Positions 12,335 to 25,984 are shown, counted from the stretch's first letter. The stretch is 64,000 nucleotides of DNA from Onchidella celtica (GCA_963931925.1 OZ007570.1:27526304-27590303), one strand, 5' to 3'. Notes: a model not told the origin generated them from the letters alone. A program made the numbers and translations.

Positions 12335-12563
12335 AAAATTGTTGTATCTCCAGGTTTACGAATAAGCTTACTCGGAAATACCACAATAATGCCCTCAATG
12401 ATCTCATTTTAAGGGAGATACAACAATATTGTTTCTCGGTAACTTGGAACTGGTTAAAGATAGCGGAATAACGAAAAAATTGCAAGAAGCAGTTTGTCAT
12501 TATTACAGTATTTTATTGCCACTATGAACCTCAATTCATGAACCTGGAGATACAACAATTTTG
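12335..12563. repeat. inverted repeat, possible MITE
   Basis: AAAATTGTTGTATCTCCAGG at 12335 recurs inverted as CCTGGAGATACAACAATTTT ending at about 12563. A third related block, GGGAGATACAACAATATTG, lies between them at about 12413-12431. Arms are about 23 bp. No coding content. Confidence 0.55.
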
Positions 12564-12822
12564 CTCTATTGTTGTAATGTCAGTTTCCCACATTGGGTTT
12601 TCCATTCAGTGGGTGGTCTTGCTCACACCCTACAAGTCCGAGGTCAGAGGGGAGCGGCTATCTTACATAAAGATTCCGCCCGCACGCCTGGCCCTTCCAG
12701 CCAGCTTGACCATCCTTGGTCTCGCCCACATGTTTGACCATTCTTATAAAATGACCATAGATACACGTTAATGAAGTTAGTTATGTCTCGGCCCTAGTGA
12801 GTTGTGTTTTGAGTGATAGTTG

Positions 12823-12855
12823 CGGGGGCCAACAGCCTTCGGCTGAGGCCCCCGA
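12823..12855. other. strong GC hairpin
   Basis: GGGGGCC and GGCCCCC flank AGCC-ttcg-GGCT-like bases, giving a compact stem with a UUCG-like loop. Its role is unknown. It could be a transcript structure or a palindrome left by an insertion. Confidence 0.5.
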
Positions 12856-14050
12856 GAAATCAAAGAACTTTCCTTATGATTTTTAGAGAATAAACTTAAT
12901 GCCAAGCGAGTTGCTCAAAATTCTTGTGTTGGTTTACTTTGTTCAAGAACATTTAAATCCCTCTCATGTAACACTATACCCGCGATTCAGGGTACGAACA
13001 AACCGACAAAAGAATATAATATGAGTGTGGAAAGATCAGATTCAAGTAAATTGCCCTCGACCAAATTCAGCACGAGCAGATTTTAAATCTCATGAACACT
13101 TTAAAATGATATAATAGTTCTGAAGAAAGAGAGGTTTTAACCCAGTCATTTCAAAAATACATTAATTCATTAATTCAATAAAGAAGCATGTGGCGCAGAT
13201 TCATTATTTCAGCAATAATAAAACCCTACAGCACTTCATTACTGTAGCTATAACTTATTCGGAAGACACTGAAGAAATCAATGAGAATGAGACACTGGTG
13301 CACGGGCACGAACTAATAAACTTGAAGATACAATTTCTTGCAATTAACACATGCCAAAATGTTTGTGTTTTGCCGTAAATCAAACAACACTATCGGTGAT
13401 AAGTCACGTTCTAATCCCATCAGCCTTTACAAATACCTTTTCTTTAATCATGGGTACTATGATGGCAATGTCAATATATCACTGTACGTCCTTACGTGAA
13501 AAGTTGTCCCGAGGCAGGCTGTAACATATTAAATTATAATGAATACTCCCTGGTATAATTCACTGTATGGCAGTCAGCAAAATAATTAATTTAAAATGTA
13601 ATACCAGTTTGAAGTAAGAAGACGGAGGGCATACTCTCAAGCCATACTGATACAACAAAAAGGCTGTTGTTAAGAGACAGCAATTTTCTAAATTAGTAAC
13701 TGTATACGTATTTTCTCTATTCCGCTTGTGATATTGGAGAAACAGTTGGAGAAAACAACATTCCTGGCGCGTTTGACTGCGTTTCATAAAAGGATTATAA
13801 GACACGGCCTGTACATTTATATCTTTGATGATTGAAGGCAATGAAGACAATGAAGGCAATGAAGACAAAAAAAGCTTTTATTACCTAAAAGACTGTTGTT
13901 GGGGAACTTTGTAAGACACTGCAGAAGAGTGAACAGGTGCAAAGGGGCCGTTACCGTGTCGATGCGCTGTTAAACCCAAACTCAAAGACGAGTGAACGCA
14001 ACTCAGTATTTTCCCTGTTCGGCTTTCTGATATGACCACCGTCCCTCACT
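12856..14050. other. no gene seen
   Basis: AT-rich, with a short duplicated GAAGGCAATGAAGACAAT unit at about 13830-13868. No domain-bearing frame. Confidence 0.45.
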
Positions 14051-14402
14051 CAAGGTTTCTCCACCCGTGACGTAACAGCTGAAATGTTGAAAGTCCTGAA
14101 TCAAGGTTTCTCCACCCATGTATCGATATACCGTGTTGGTTGATACTCGATTATACTTGATTATATTTCTCCTTTTTGACATATAAATAACTATTGAAAA
14201 ATAGTTTATAATATGTGACGGGTTAGGGTTAGGGTGACGGTCCCCAGCCCGTAACACAGAGGGAAAATGTTTTGTATTCATTCACATTCACTTACTCATT
14301 CTTGAAATATAATAAATATTCGACACGATGGTTTGGGTGGAGAAATCTTACAGTATTTTTAATAACGCAACCGAGAACAATGGACGGGTGGAGAAACCTT
14401 AT
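14051..14402. repeat. double inverted repeat of AAGGTTTCTCCACCC
   Basis: Two copies of AAGGTTTCTCCACCC lie on the plus strand near 14052 and 14103, and two on the minus strand near 14335 and 14384, spaced about 50 bp within each pair. The symmetric layout suggests a foldback element with duplicated ends. The space between is non-coding. Confidence 0.55.
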
Positions 14403-17400
14403 GCACCCGTCTGTAGACTCCATTGCACTTCCTTCTCGCATTTCATGGTTCTTTCTAATATCACAATATGTATTATTATATTTCTATTATCTTCCAGACG
14501 TCTTCCCAGAAAATTGAAAAGAAAAAGAAAACACGAGAAACACGAGATACATTGTCCAGGGAATTAGCTCCCCTCCCCTCGGGGCCACCGCCGCCGCCCC
14601 ATCCCTGCCCACCGCAACCCTACTTCTCTGATTACAATGACAATGGGATCTCTGGTTTCCAGACTGTTAAAACCACCTGCAACCAGACTCTGGGAAAACC
14701 ACCTGCCCTTGAACTTCCTACAATCGAATGTGTCGTGATTTCCCTTTCACATGGAGGCAAAGCCCACTATTTCAAAGGGACAAGTCAACTTTTTTCTTAA
14801 ACACATCTGACATCAAAGGTTCTGAAATGCACCCCACTCTTTTTTTTCTGTTTACACCCCCCCCCCCTTCCCATTCCCGGGGCCGGCTTTCACTTTTTGT
14901 TAACCATTAATTTTCAGACCAATATCATTCCACTGACAGTCATATAATAATAGCACCACTTTTTTTTTTTTCTTCGCAGGTGTCACTTTTCTAACATTGG
15001 CACACTACTGCACGTTTCCAGTCTATGCCCAGACGCGTGTATTCTGGATTCATCCAGTGTGTGAATTCTCTTCCCCGAAGAATTTTGCCGAATCCGGTAT
15101 CTCCAGGAAACACACTAAAAGCCTTTTGATAGGGCAAGCATGAGAAAAGATATTACATGTATTATATATTACACTTTGGATAAATTAAATTACTAACTCT
15201 ACCCCCAATTCTTTTATCAAACCTGGAGTAACCCTTAGTCCTACCGGTAACTGTAGCCTACCCGGTACCCCTCAACTCAAGATAACCCTTTAAGTCAATC
15301 CTTCCCTCTTCCCACCCATCCACCTCAATCCACCCCCTTCTTCTCCTCGGCAATAAAATGTCATGTGTGTGTTTGGGGGAGGTAAGGGGGGGGGGGAGGG
15401 TGAATTGAATAGTCGCTCGACCTTCATTCAAACATTGCACAAGACCTTCTCTTCCTGTCCATTCAAATCTCAGGAGTTTTATAGCGTTACCCACGACAAT
15501 GAGCCTTGGGCCACGGAGAAAGGGCCGCCCCCAAACCTCCCATTGCTGAGTGCATGCTTCCAGAGGAGTCCTTGAAAGAGGTGGGGGGGGGGGGGGGGAG
15601 CATGCAACATTCAGAACGTGTGACGAAACTGATTTGGGATTGGACGTTCAGTGACGTTAACTGAAATCATTCAGAACCAGATGCCTTGCAATGAATACAC
15701 ACTAGACCAATCAGTAAAATCCCCACTTTCACGCCGTTCACTATAAATGTGCTGCCATTATAACAGTAAACTACACAAACAATTTATTCATAAAATTCAT
15801 TAAGTTGTGAGCTTTTTCCAAAATTTAATTATTTTTTTTTTAAAGGTTAAAACTTCTCTTTCCTTGGAGATAAATGAACGATCCTTAACAGAACTAGATA
15901 CACCACTGCTAAAATGAAGATCATCGGTACGTGCATGCCAGATCGTTACGTAATCCGATACATAATTATGTATCATAACTTCTTCAGAGCGATCCTCAAT
16001 AGCATGAACGCTATATCAGTTTATATATTAAAGCCCCACATTTACCATTTTATAACCTCCAACGCTATTCCTGATTCCAAATCTCTCATGTACTTAGAAC
16101 TACCGGTAATCATCCTAAACTCTGATTTCTCAGGGTATTTTCATTTTTAACAGGATCTTGCCGTGAAAATCGTGTTCAAATATCGACCTTTGATGTACGT
16201 GCTGCACGTTTTAATGTGTTGATGATCTAAGGGATGACGTACTTGAAAGAGATAAGGACGGGGATGGTAATGGGGAAGAGGGTGAGTAATACTTAGTCCG
16301 TGTTCAGATTTTAAATTACATCCGGGAAAATCATTTACAAAAATAAATCCTGACCCGCTGCTGTGAAACCCCAGATCAGTACACCGAGACGAACCAATTC
16401 GTCATTTTCATTCCGTCCGTCAACTTGCCGGCGTATCATCGATGTCAACAATGCAACAATTCGCACCACACCGGCTTCATAACTGGACGAAAAAGAGTAG
16501 TTCTCATCGTATTTACGCGCACAATTTGTGGACATACAGTGAAAGAAGGAATGGTTCGTCTCGGTATTCTGTGTCTCGGGTAAAACTAAATCGTGTAAAA
16601 TAGCTTAGTTGAATATTCAGTGTGAATGACCACTAGTAACACTTTAAGTGTTGTTGTTTTTTTTAAAAATCTAAATGGTACGAAAAAGATCGACGAACCT
16701 TCACACGATTGCTTTCACAGCATCCAGAGGCTGAGAATATTAACAACAAACCATGAAATCTCATGACTAAATATGAAAATAATAATAATATTAAATATGT
16801 AATGACAAACTGACAGCGAAACTCTTACTGCAAAACAAAACAATAACAATACAAAAACAGCAGACATGTAGATACAGGTATCCAGATATCTAGATCTAGA
16901 TCTATTGAACTCAGGCAGTTGCTTTGTTCTTGCCTGATTTCTGCAGACCTGTCAGTTTCTCTGATATTTTTCCGCCACAATGATTTTTTTATAACAAGAA
17001 AGAAAATCTTGGAACACTCACACGATGTTTCACAGATTCTAGGTCTAAAAATATCCACATGAATTAGAACACAATACACTTCTCCTTCCTCACGTGAACT
17101 AAGAGCTGAGAAGGCAAAGGAACGCCTTGCTGGCCGATGAGACAATAGACACATCAGTAGCACAAGAGTATGATCTAGAACCAATCCGTCCTACTTCGAA
17201 AATCAAAGCCAGCGTGTCCACGGATTAACTACTATCACAATACGAACGGCACAATCACTGCTTCACACAACTGCCGTCAGCCATAACAACACCCAAGCTA
17301 GGATGCTATCGCAGACTCGTCTAGCGGCGGGCTCTCCTTCCAAGTGTGCATGCTTCGTGTGTGAGTTCCCTCTTTCTCTGCGCCACACTAGAGTGAGTGT

Positions 17401-17586
17401 GGATCCGCTCTTTCCCTCTCACGCGTTTTTTTTTCTCCCCCCCCCCACCCTTTCCCTTCTCCCCGGCTGTCTCGCATTCACTAGTTATAGCTTCCTGCTC
17501 CAAGCTACCGTGTTCTTCACAATGAATGCGCTGGGATGGTCCAGCAATTATACGCGGGTCACGAAGTGCCCTGTGTCTCTGTTAGT
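14403..17586. other. 3.2 kb with no gene seen
   Basis: Contains poly-C, poly-G and poly-T runs (about 14860, 15388, 15582-15598, 14960) but no splice-supported coding segment or recognisable mobile element. Confidence 0.4.
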
Positions 17587-17880
17587 TTTGAACCTTGAAC
17601 CTTGAACCTAGGCGTTGTCCCTCCACTGCAGGATGTAGCCCTCTGACAATGCCTTCCATTTGCTTCGATCTTGCGCACTCCTTGTCCAGGTCGCACCCTC
17701 TGTTCTTGTGATGTCGCCTCTCCATCGTCCTACTGGCCGTCCTCGTGATCTTCTCCCCGTCCTCGGTCTCCACTCTGTGCATCTTTTTGTCCATCTGTTA
17801 TCTTGTGTCCTGGCTAGGTGTCCTGCCCATCTCCATTTTAATCTGAGAGCCATTTTCACCAAGTCCGTAACATTTGTTTG
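17587..17880 (-). pseudogene. 3' end of an RTE-like LINE with (GGTTCAA)3 tail
   Basis: The minus strand encodes the extreme C terminus of a LINE ORF2: an RWAGHLARTQDNRWTKR segment, then GRRSRGRPVGRWRGDI, a DRSKWKAL stretch and a stop at about 17608. This RGRP..RW..DI..W pattern is the tail of APE-type ORF2 proteins of the RTE group. Three GGTTCAA units directly after the stop look like the short-repeat 3' tail that such LINEs leave on insertion. It is 5'-truncated. A related fragment lies at 58138 on the plus strand. Confidence 0.75.
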
Positions 17881-20800
17881 TTTCCGTATTTACGAAGGGA
17901 AAAAAAGTTTTGCCTGCACCCTTTGTATTATGACCAGCAGTGTCCCATTATTCTATAAGCTTAAAATGTATTTTATATACTGGTCACAGATCATGATGGA
18001 GAGGGGGCCAAAGGTAAAAATAAACCGGTACGGCGTATCAAAATACATTGTACAGAAATGTGAGAAGTTAACACGCCGATCACGTTACGTACGTTATAGC
18101 CCTTTGCGGTCTTTTTTTTTTTTTTACTTGTGCGGAAATAAAGGTTCATTTCTGTTGTAATATCAAGGCAGGAAATGGTGATGTTAGGTTGCTGAGGGAG
18201 AAAAGTTTCAACTTGATATATGAGTATTGCTTAAATCAGCACTTCCATGTCATTATTATGTTGATATTATTTATGATGTATCCAAAGCTCCAGTTTCAGG
18301 AATCGTGAGCCAGCGTTTAATGTGGGAGGGGAGCGTTTCCAGATGCACGGACGGCATGATTTTACGGGAAAACAAATCAACAAAACACAGAATAGATCTA
18401 ATACAAATTGCTAGACTGCCCGAAATATTTCATTCCAGTGGCGATTTGATTCAGTGGCACTGGCAGCGGACCAGGCTAGTACCCCACTGTTTGATCTGCG
18501 GCGGTTGTGTCTCACACATCAACTTTCCTCGATGAACTAGCGAGACAGATTTTATTCAATCTTACTTGTGCGGAAGGTCCTGTTTAGCTTCACAGTCCAC
18601 AGCTCTCACTGACATCGGGACGTAACAGACTTGACACAGTGCTCAGAAGAAGGCGCTAGAGATCGACAGCTTGGGCCTTTTTCTGAGCTCATCATGATGT
18701 TCCCGAAATGACTAGTTACTAGTTTTCCTGTATTGTTTACTCGGACAGGGCTCTGCAAATACAGTGGGACCATTAAAATTTGCACTTATAGATATTTGAT
18801 GGGCACTGTTGTCTCTATGGGTCAGGGTCAGGATGGTGTCGTCTGTACTGACACCCGGAAAAAGCCAAACTGGAGTGCATCATACATTTCAATAGGGACA
18901 ACTGTCTCTACCGGAGAACTTTCCTCACTAAGAATGTTATTTCTAGGCATCTAACCTAACACATTAGGGCAACCGTCCCCTGCCAAACCCCTCTCCACCA
19001 CCACCCCTCTTTTTAAAAAAGTATTTGGCAGATGCTATCTGGCCCACGTCATTGTAGCCAAAATATTCACAACAGGATTTTTCTTTATTTTTATACTAAC
19101 TCTGTGGCCAGCTGCCTGAACGGTTTCGATAAAATGGCCAAATCGCCAACGAAAAAGTTGTGGTGTCCAAATAGCTACACATAATCCTTGCTCTAGCGCT
19201 AATCCTAACACTGTCCAAAAACAAATTCACTCTGCGAACACGTAAAACCCAATTTCGCTCCATGCAGCGAACAATCGCTTCGTTTTTCGTTGTAGATGTT
19301 TTCGTCTCCCAAAAATCTTCGCCCAGTCTTATTCAATCTCACCACTCGCACGTGTACAGTTATGTATGCACATGAACACTGCGACATAAAGATTAAATAA
19401 AGATGACACGGTCAACATCAGGACTGTTCGCTGTGCCATACACTAGTAAATTAGAATGTACATTTAATAACGTATCAAAGCATTCAGTATCAAAAGGATC
19501 CGATATCAAAAGCGTTTAGCATTATCCATTTCGTGAGATGTAAAGTTGAACAAACTTCAAAAAGCACATAAATTATGAGTCGCAGAGAGCTTCTATTATT
19601 TTTTGTTTTAATTTCTAATTGTAAATGGTTATATTAATTTCCCTATTCTTTGTTGGTATAATACAGAGCTTTGCCTTGATGACATTTGAATGTAGCTGAA
19701 CAAACAGCATAAGGATGGGGGGGGGGGGGCACTTATCAAGTACAGTATGGAAATATTGAAACACAAAAGGACACTTTTCACTGAAGCCATTTTTTGGATT
19801 CCCACCCACGAACACAATTCATAAAAAAAAAAAAAACAACGATCCAATAAAAATACTTTCATTTCCATCACATTACACTGTGATAAAAGAGCTCGCGGAT
19901 ACAAACACACAAGAGTTGCTCAGTTCACAATACCGATCGATGCAGAAAGGATCTTGATGAACGATTTGATAGTTATTGTTATTGTATCTGGTACTCCGTA
20001 CAATTATCTCTACTTATTAAAACAAATCCCATGTAATACATCGTCCTATCATCCAGACAATTAAACACCCATAATTGCGAGCTTAGCGTGCTTCTAACGG
20101 CCAGGTCAAGTTGTACCGGAACACAGTGGCTCCTGAACATGAAAGGTATGTTAAAAGCCATTACTGTTGTGCTTCGTTCCTCATGAATTATCGAATAGTA
20201 TTATCATTATAAAATGTTTGAGTACACTTTTTCCTGTTGTCCTTTATTTTTAACCGTAAAGTTCATGGCGCCCCGGGATAAAAGCTTTAATGCATCTTGC
20301 ATGCTTCATTCATGAAGTTCCATTTCTAAAAGAGAACGTGCATTTCATTTTCATCTTGCATGATATAAGTTTATTTTGATACGGGTGGCCGAAGAATGCA
20401 TTGGACAGATAGGTTTCTGAATGAATTCCGGAGAGGGATGCTCTTTCAAAAACCTGCTGGTGGACGATTCTTAATGCTATTATTATTACAATAATTATAT
20501 CAACATACACGGTTACTGTCAGTGGTGAAAAGAAATAAGATTTGGGAAAGTAAATTGTTCAGGCTCTCAAATAAAAAACTGAATTTAGGATTAATGGCAA
20601 CTGAAAACGGCAAGAAAAGGTGGTGGGAAGGACTTTTTCGTTGTCCAACAGCTGGGAAAATTGGCTTCTTCTATAGTTTCTCAAACGTTCATACTATGGT
20701 GGGTTCAAAGCATACCTTTCGTCTTCTAACCTCAACATTTTATTGGTCCTATTAATGGTCACTTTTATTTTGCTAATTGCCATATTGTTAAAAGCCAGTA

Positions 20801-21949
20801 CTCATTCACATTAAAGCCTAGCCGCTGCTGTTGACATCTGGCGGGCTGTTCATGTAAGGACGTAACAGATGTCTTTAGTATTTTTTTGTTCTACGTAGAA
20901 CCACAAGATTGAATAGCTCTTCATTATTATTTTCACAATGGGGGAGCTATCAACAGCTTTCCTGAAAAGTATGTGCGACATGGGTTTAAAAATTTAGCGA
21001 ATTTTCGACACATGGTCACTCTAACAGCTGACTGTGACAAAATGCAGGGGAGTAAAGACAAAAGAATGGCGACCAGGCAAATGAACTGTTCGATCCACAT
21101 CGTCCGTACTGAACTTCCAGGAGAAAGGAGGAAATGGGAAGGGAAAAGAGCAGAAATTGGAAAGTCTGATTGACAGACAAGTGAGACAGCCAGTGAACGA
21201 ATCAGTGGAGAGGGTGACGGTTAGTTATAACGGCCCATGTCCATCTTGGCCGACTAGCCTCGGCCACACAGGGATGAAAGAGCGGGGAGAGGGGGGGGGG
21301 TCGTCCACAGGTGTTTGGCCTATTCAGAGTGGAGGGAGGCAACAGACAGAATGGACCAAATAGCTAATTTAGTAACACAATTATTATTCTAAGCCCAGTG
21401 GAACGGGCAGAGAATCATGGGCGGACAACACAACCAAAATATGCTGACTTTATGGCGGTTTTACAATCATTACCAGTGAAGCCCCCCCCCCCTCCCCCCA
21501 ATGTCGCTCGTCTTCCAGTGGCAAGGGAAAAGTTAAAAACACTGGTGGAAGGCATGCTTTTTTATCCCTTTCATTCTGTCATTCAGCCGTGATGCTCGAC
21601 ACAGACAGTAGGTATTTGCTCCATAAGTTTATTTTAATAAGTATGAATACTGTTTATTAAGGGCTATTGAGGCCAGATGGCCAGAGCACTCGTATTAGTA
21701 TTTTTGTTACCAACATGTGGCAAATTTCCGGGAAAGATCTTGCAAGCGTGTCGCCAATGAAAAGGTTGGTATAGCCAATCGCATAACCCTAACCTCAAAC
21801 TTACAACAACAACAAGAAAATCACCGCACGAACAAAGTCCAAACTGACCATATTACGAGGCACTTAATCAATCTGTTATTACCTTGTTTCGTATGTCCAG
21901 AACGCAATCTGACACAGTAAGGTCCATGGCAAAGGGGTCAAGTTTGTTT
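17881..21949. other. 4 kb with no gene seen
   Basis: Only small open frames without domains. Poly-T near 18112, poly-G near 19718, poly-A near 19827. A small inverted pair GACATCTG/CAGATGTC lies near 20839-20872. Confidence 0.4.
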
Positions 21950-22370
21950 TGCTTTGGTTTGGTGGACTATAGGCCGGGTTAAACGGTAACTCGCACACTA
22001 GTGAGGCCGAACCATCTGTCTCATTACTTAACTCAAAGGAAGTTCAACGCTGAGTCAGAAAGTATGTATTTATAGAGAGATCTCACTTCCGCCAAATCGC
22101 GAAAAAGATAGTGTGCATAACTGTTTACTGTGGTTTGTTCATATTTTAGGGCTGATTGAAACTATTTAAAACCGGTTGTAAGCTTTACGCCCCGTGGAAA
22201 TGCACAAACGGATATTGTTTACCGCAGCGACCTACTTTCCGCTCCATGCTAACAATGGTTTCGCGGGGGCCTCCCATGTCTCGCAGTGCAAATCGACCAA
22301 TAGTGAAACCTCTCTATACATACATAGTCTCTGGCTGAGTCAAATTCGTCGCAAAACAGACGTGAATCAG
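21950..22370. repeat. dispersed repeat, copy 1 (partner at 62.7 kb)
   Basis: GGTTTGGTGGACTATAGGCC with an ACTAGTGAG block and a GCTGAGTCA block resembles, in order, the segment at 62705-62860. A further CTGAGTCAAATTCGTCGC and AAAACAGACGTGAATCAGTG block near 22333 matches the last part of that partner, so this copy appears split by about 270 bases of other sequence. Family unknown. Confidence 0.5.
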
Positions 22371-23436
22371 TGCGCTTTGCTGGCAGTACGGCCGTTTCTG
22401 AACAGGGGAAAGTACAAGATGACAGATACATGTAGAGGAGATTATGCGATACAAGCGTGACCTTATTGGTCTGTCTGTGACTACACGCTCATCCGTCACA
22501 CGGAAGAGAGATGGGACACGGTTATCTTCTTGAACTGCTTTAGAAAGAGGTGAGGGCAGGACATAAGACAAAAATGGAAGATTGAAAAAACAAAGGGAGG
22601 GAGAAATAGAGAGAGCGGTGGCGTAAGAAATGGAAGATGTAGAGGAGGGATGGATAGAGAGACGACAGGGATGACAGTTGGGATTGGCTGAGCTTGGATA
22701 ATAACAGACCCGATTTTTCAATGACGTGTCAGATTATGGGGCGAGGGATGGAGTGCCAAACAAAAGGCCAGATTAATTATCGCTATGGGACTGTTCATAT
22801 GCTGCGAGAGCCCCGCCAAAAGAAATAAGAAGAAATATAATATCAAATAACAATGGTGAAGAATGAGGGAAAATATGGATGAAGGCATTAACACAGTCAG
22901 AGAAGAATACGATGCGGGCAAAAAAAAAAAAATGGCTAGAAGGAAGAATCGAAAACTGATGATAGACAGAAAGAAAAGAAAGGCTTAGATGTGAGCGAAT
23001 CACCATCATGGAAGTATCCATCTACAACTAGAATAAAAGGGAAAAGTCACCCTCAACAGACAAGACATTTTCAATCCTGGTTTGTATCCCCTGCCGCCCC
23101 CTCCCCTTCCCCACCTCCTAATCTACCCGTCCAGTTCTATTCACTGGAAAGGTCAGTCTGGATAACGCTCTAGTATTGATCAAACCAGAGATCGGCTGTA
23201 CTGAACACTTCACAGAAGGACTTGCCGCGTAAGATGGTCTCTGTACGAGGTGCCATCTTCAAGGTTGCTAAATATGGTCTGTTTTCTGCCTCCGTAGACC
23301 AATGCCCTGGCTTTCCTGTCCTCACTCTCTGTCGAATCCACTTTCCTCTTGCATTCAGGCATTTCTCTTTGTTTTTACAATTTGTGAGCTGGGCCATCTC
23401 TTTCATCTTCTGACTATACTTATTTATCTTCTTATC
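22371..23436. other. no gene seen
   Basis: Purine-rich stretch around 22550-22650 and several short frames without domains or splice support. Confidence 0.4.
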
Positions 23437-23775
23437 TAATTACCTACCTACCTACCTACCTACCTATCTACCTACCTACCTACCTACCTATCTACCTACC
23501 TACCTACCTACCTGCCTGCCTACCTACCCACCCAGCCACCTACCTATCTATCAAACTACCTACTATCCATCCATCTATCCATCCATCCATTAATCCATCC
23601 ATCCGTCTATCTATTCATCTGTCTATCTATCTATTTATCTATCTGTCTCACAATCTATCTATCTATCTATCTGTCTGTCGGTCTGTCTGCCTGTCTATCT
23701 ATCTATCTGTTTGTCTGTCTGTCTGTCCGCCTGCCTGACAGTACACCTGTCTAGCTGACTGTCTGTCCGTCTATC
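23437..23775. repeat. CTAC / CTAT / CTGT tetranucleotide array
   Basis: About 340 bases of pyrimidine-rich tetranucleotides. It moves from CTAC units to CATC units, then CTAT units, then CTGT units, so neighbouring blocks differ by single-base changes. It is a compound microsatellite that has diversified by local expansion. Confidence 0.9.
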
Positions 23776-25025
23776 CACCCCCAGCAGCCGTATTAAATGT
23801 ACACGTGTAGCGCAGTGATCGGTGTAGGAGTAGAAGAAGGAAGACGAAAGGAGATCACATGTTGTAGAAATGGTGGTTATACCGGTGTTAGCAGTGGTGA
23901 GTTGAAGATCCTCATTAAAAGTCGATCGCCTCTGCACATGTGTGAAATTAAGAAAAAAAAATCGGTTATAATTGTCCAGGTCGAGTAGCAGAGCAGACTC
24001 GTCGCAATTGGCACGGGGCTCGTCCTCCTCCCCAGGGTATCACCACCGCTGGCGGCCAACGGGCCCTGGTCACTGCGTAGCCAAACACGCCCCCAAACAT
24101 CTGATCAGGTCAACCTCACAGTGGTGGTCGTTATCCTATTCATTATATCAGTGAAATTAAAGTAGGAAGGCTGTTATCACGTTCAAAATCTCGATCAGAC
24201 CTGTCCCCGCAAATATGATTCAGAGTTCTCATCTCACGATGCCACGCCCATGTCGATCACAGTCTTACGTCATTCAGGTACTCGACGCTGTTTTTCCATT
24301 TGCCCGGCAGATAAAGCCATTTTGCCGTTACGCGCCGTAACTATAATCTCACTGATTTGTTTCCCCTGAGCAAGGGGAGAGAACTTTTCACGGCAGAATC
24401 AGCTCACGACAATGGCGCATCAGATTTCCGAAGAGGTCATTAAAATTCTTCCTGTATATTTATATGTTCCCATCGATTTGCATCTCATATGACTTTTCAT
24501 TAAACAAGTTGTGGCTAAGAGCAGCTTTCGAAATACCGATCGTAACTTTTTTTTTTTTTTTTACTTTACAGTCCGTAATTGGCATATGGAGGTGGAGCGG
24601 GGGAGGGAAGAGGATGGAAAATGAGTCCATCCTCTCTTAACATTCTCTATAATCTTTAACCTAATCCTTTACAACCGCGGACCTTAACACTGAAAAAAAC
24701 TAAACATATAACTCTGTCGCGTCAACTGAATTTCCAGGTTCATATTCCACAAATCTTGCAACTTTATTATGCAAAGTTTCGTTCACATGATCAATAATCT
24801 AATAATACAGTGTACTAAATAATATAATGCGTCCCCGTCCCTAACCCAAGACACCACTTTCCTGCATTCTGAGGAAAGCAATACCGAATCACAATGAATC
24901 ATAAACCCAAGTCCTACGCCTTCCAGAAAAAAACCTTGTGAATTTCACTTCAATCACGTAGAATTTCAAGACAAAAAAAAATAAAAATTGCAAATCACTT
25001 GTGTAATTCCAGAACAGTTGGGAAC
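23776..25025. other. no gene seen
   Basis: Mixed non-coding sequence with a poly-T at about 24547. Nothing recognised. Confidence 0.4.
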
Positions 25026-25137
25026 ACGAGTTCACTGTTATATCAACTATAGAGCTTCAGGACTTGCACTTCCATTATGCAACAGACAGTCCTAAGAAGA
25101 GAAAGATGGGCTTGCCAGCAATACAATGCACAACACT
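25026..25137 (+). repeat. dispersed repeat, copy 1 (partner at 33.6 kb)
   Basis: About 85 bases from TAGAGCTTCAGGACTTGCAC through AATGCACAACAC are almost identical to 33665-33754, with weaker similarity extending about 25 bases upstream. Non-coding; possibly part of an unrecognised SINE or DNA element. Confidence 0.75.
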
Positions 25138-25767
25138 GACGAAATATCATTAAAAAAACACAGAAAAACTGGATTAGCAACTTCCTGGGCATCGAGGCAG
25201 AGATCCCTTGCGACTTGATTTATGCAGGTTTATTCTGTACATAATCTGACAGTGATAGATCTAGTACTTATTTGTTTATCATGTTTTGTACTTACCCGTA
25301 AATCATTTCCTCGAAAATGACCAATACAAAATAGCACAACAAATAGTCCTACCAAAATGGAACTACAGGGTGAACTTGTAAGCACCTAAAACCTGGTGAA
25401 TAACTGATTAAAAAAAAAAATTATGGAACTCTATGTGCCCCAAAGCGATGCCAATCGTTGTGTTTTGAGCATACTGATTGATTTTCTGAAGTCACTTTTT
25501 TTTTTGGGTTGTTGTTTTGCCCACAGCTTCTTCCAACAAAGTTCAGAGCGAAGAGACTGAAATTTTCATTAGTCTTCCCGATTAAGCACCCACGTATCAG
25601 TCCTCTCAGAGGAGTGCACGAACTCAGAACGCGTGATAAAATGTGTGCCCAGAGCAACAAAGCTCGCGTTTTACCAACGAAACAGGGAACCTGGGTGTGA
25701 AGAGATAAATGTGTTAATTGCAGCACAATCGCGATAACAACCCGACAATATACTGTGAGAATGATGA
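25138..25767. other. no gene seen
   Basis: No recognised feature. A block around 25570-25660 vaguely resembles 33560-33640, next to the partner of the preceding repeat, so the dispersed unit may be longer and rearranged. Confidence 0.35.
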
Positions 25768-25898
25768 GACCTGTAATTTGACTGGAATACGGTATTATCA
25801 CTGGACATTAGCGTTGGGATCTGTAATTTGAATGGTTTACTGTATTACCACTGGACATCAGCGATGGGATCTGTAATTTGGCTGGTAAATTATTTTAT
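25768..25898. repeat. 50-bp tandem repeat, about 2.5 copies
   Basis: Units begin at 25768, 25818 and 25868 with GACCTGTAATTTGA or GATCTGTAATTTG, followed by TATTATCACTGGACAT-like sequence. The last copy is truncated. Confidence 0.8.
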
Positions 25899-25984
25899 AC
25901 AACGACGCGCTGACAGGCTGGGCATAAATGAGTGGAGATAAAATACTGGAATGTGCGAAATGTAGAAGGGAAATGGATGAAACA

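Noticed and set aside
14217..14236. Telomere-like GGGTTAGGGTTAGGG
   Set aside because: Only about two units; too short for an interstitial telomere claim. Similar short runs near 40391 and 5465 are no better.
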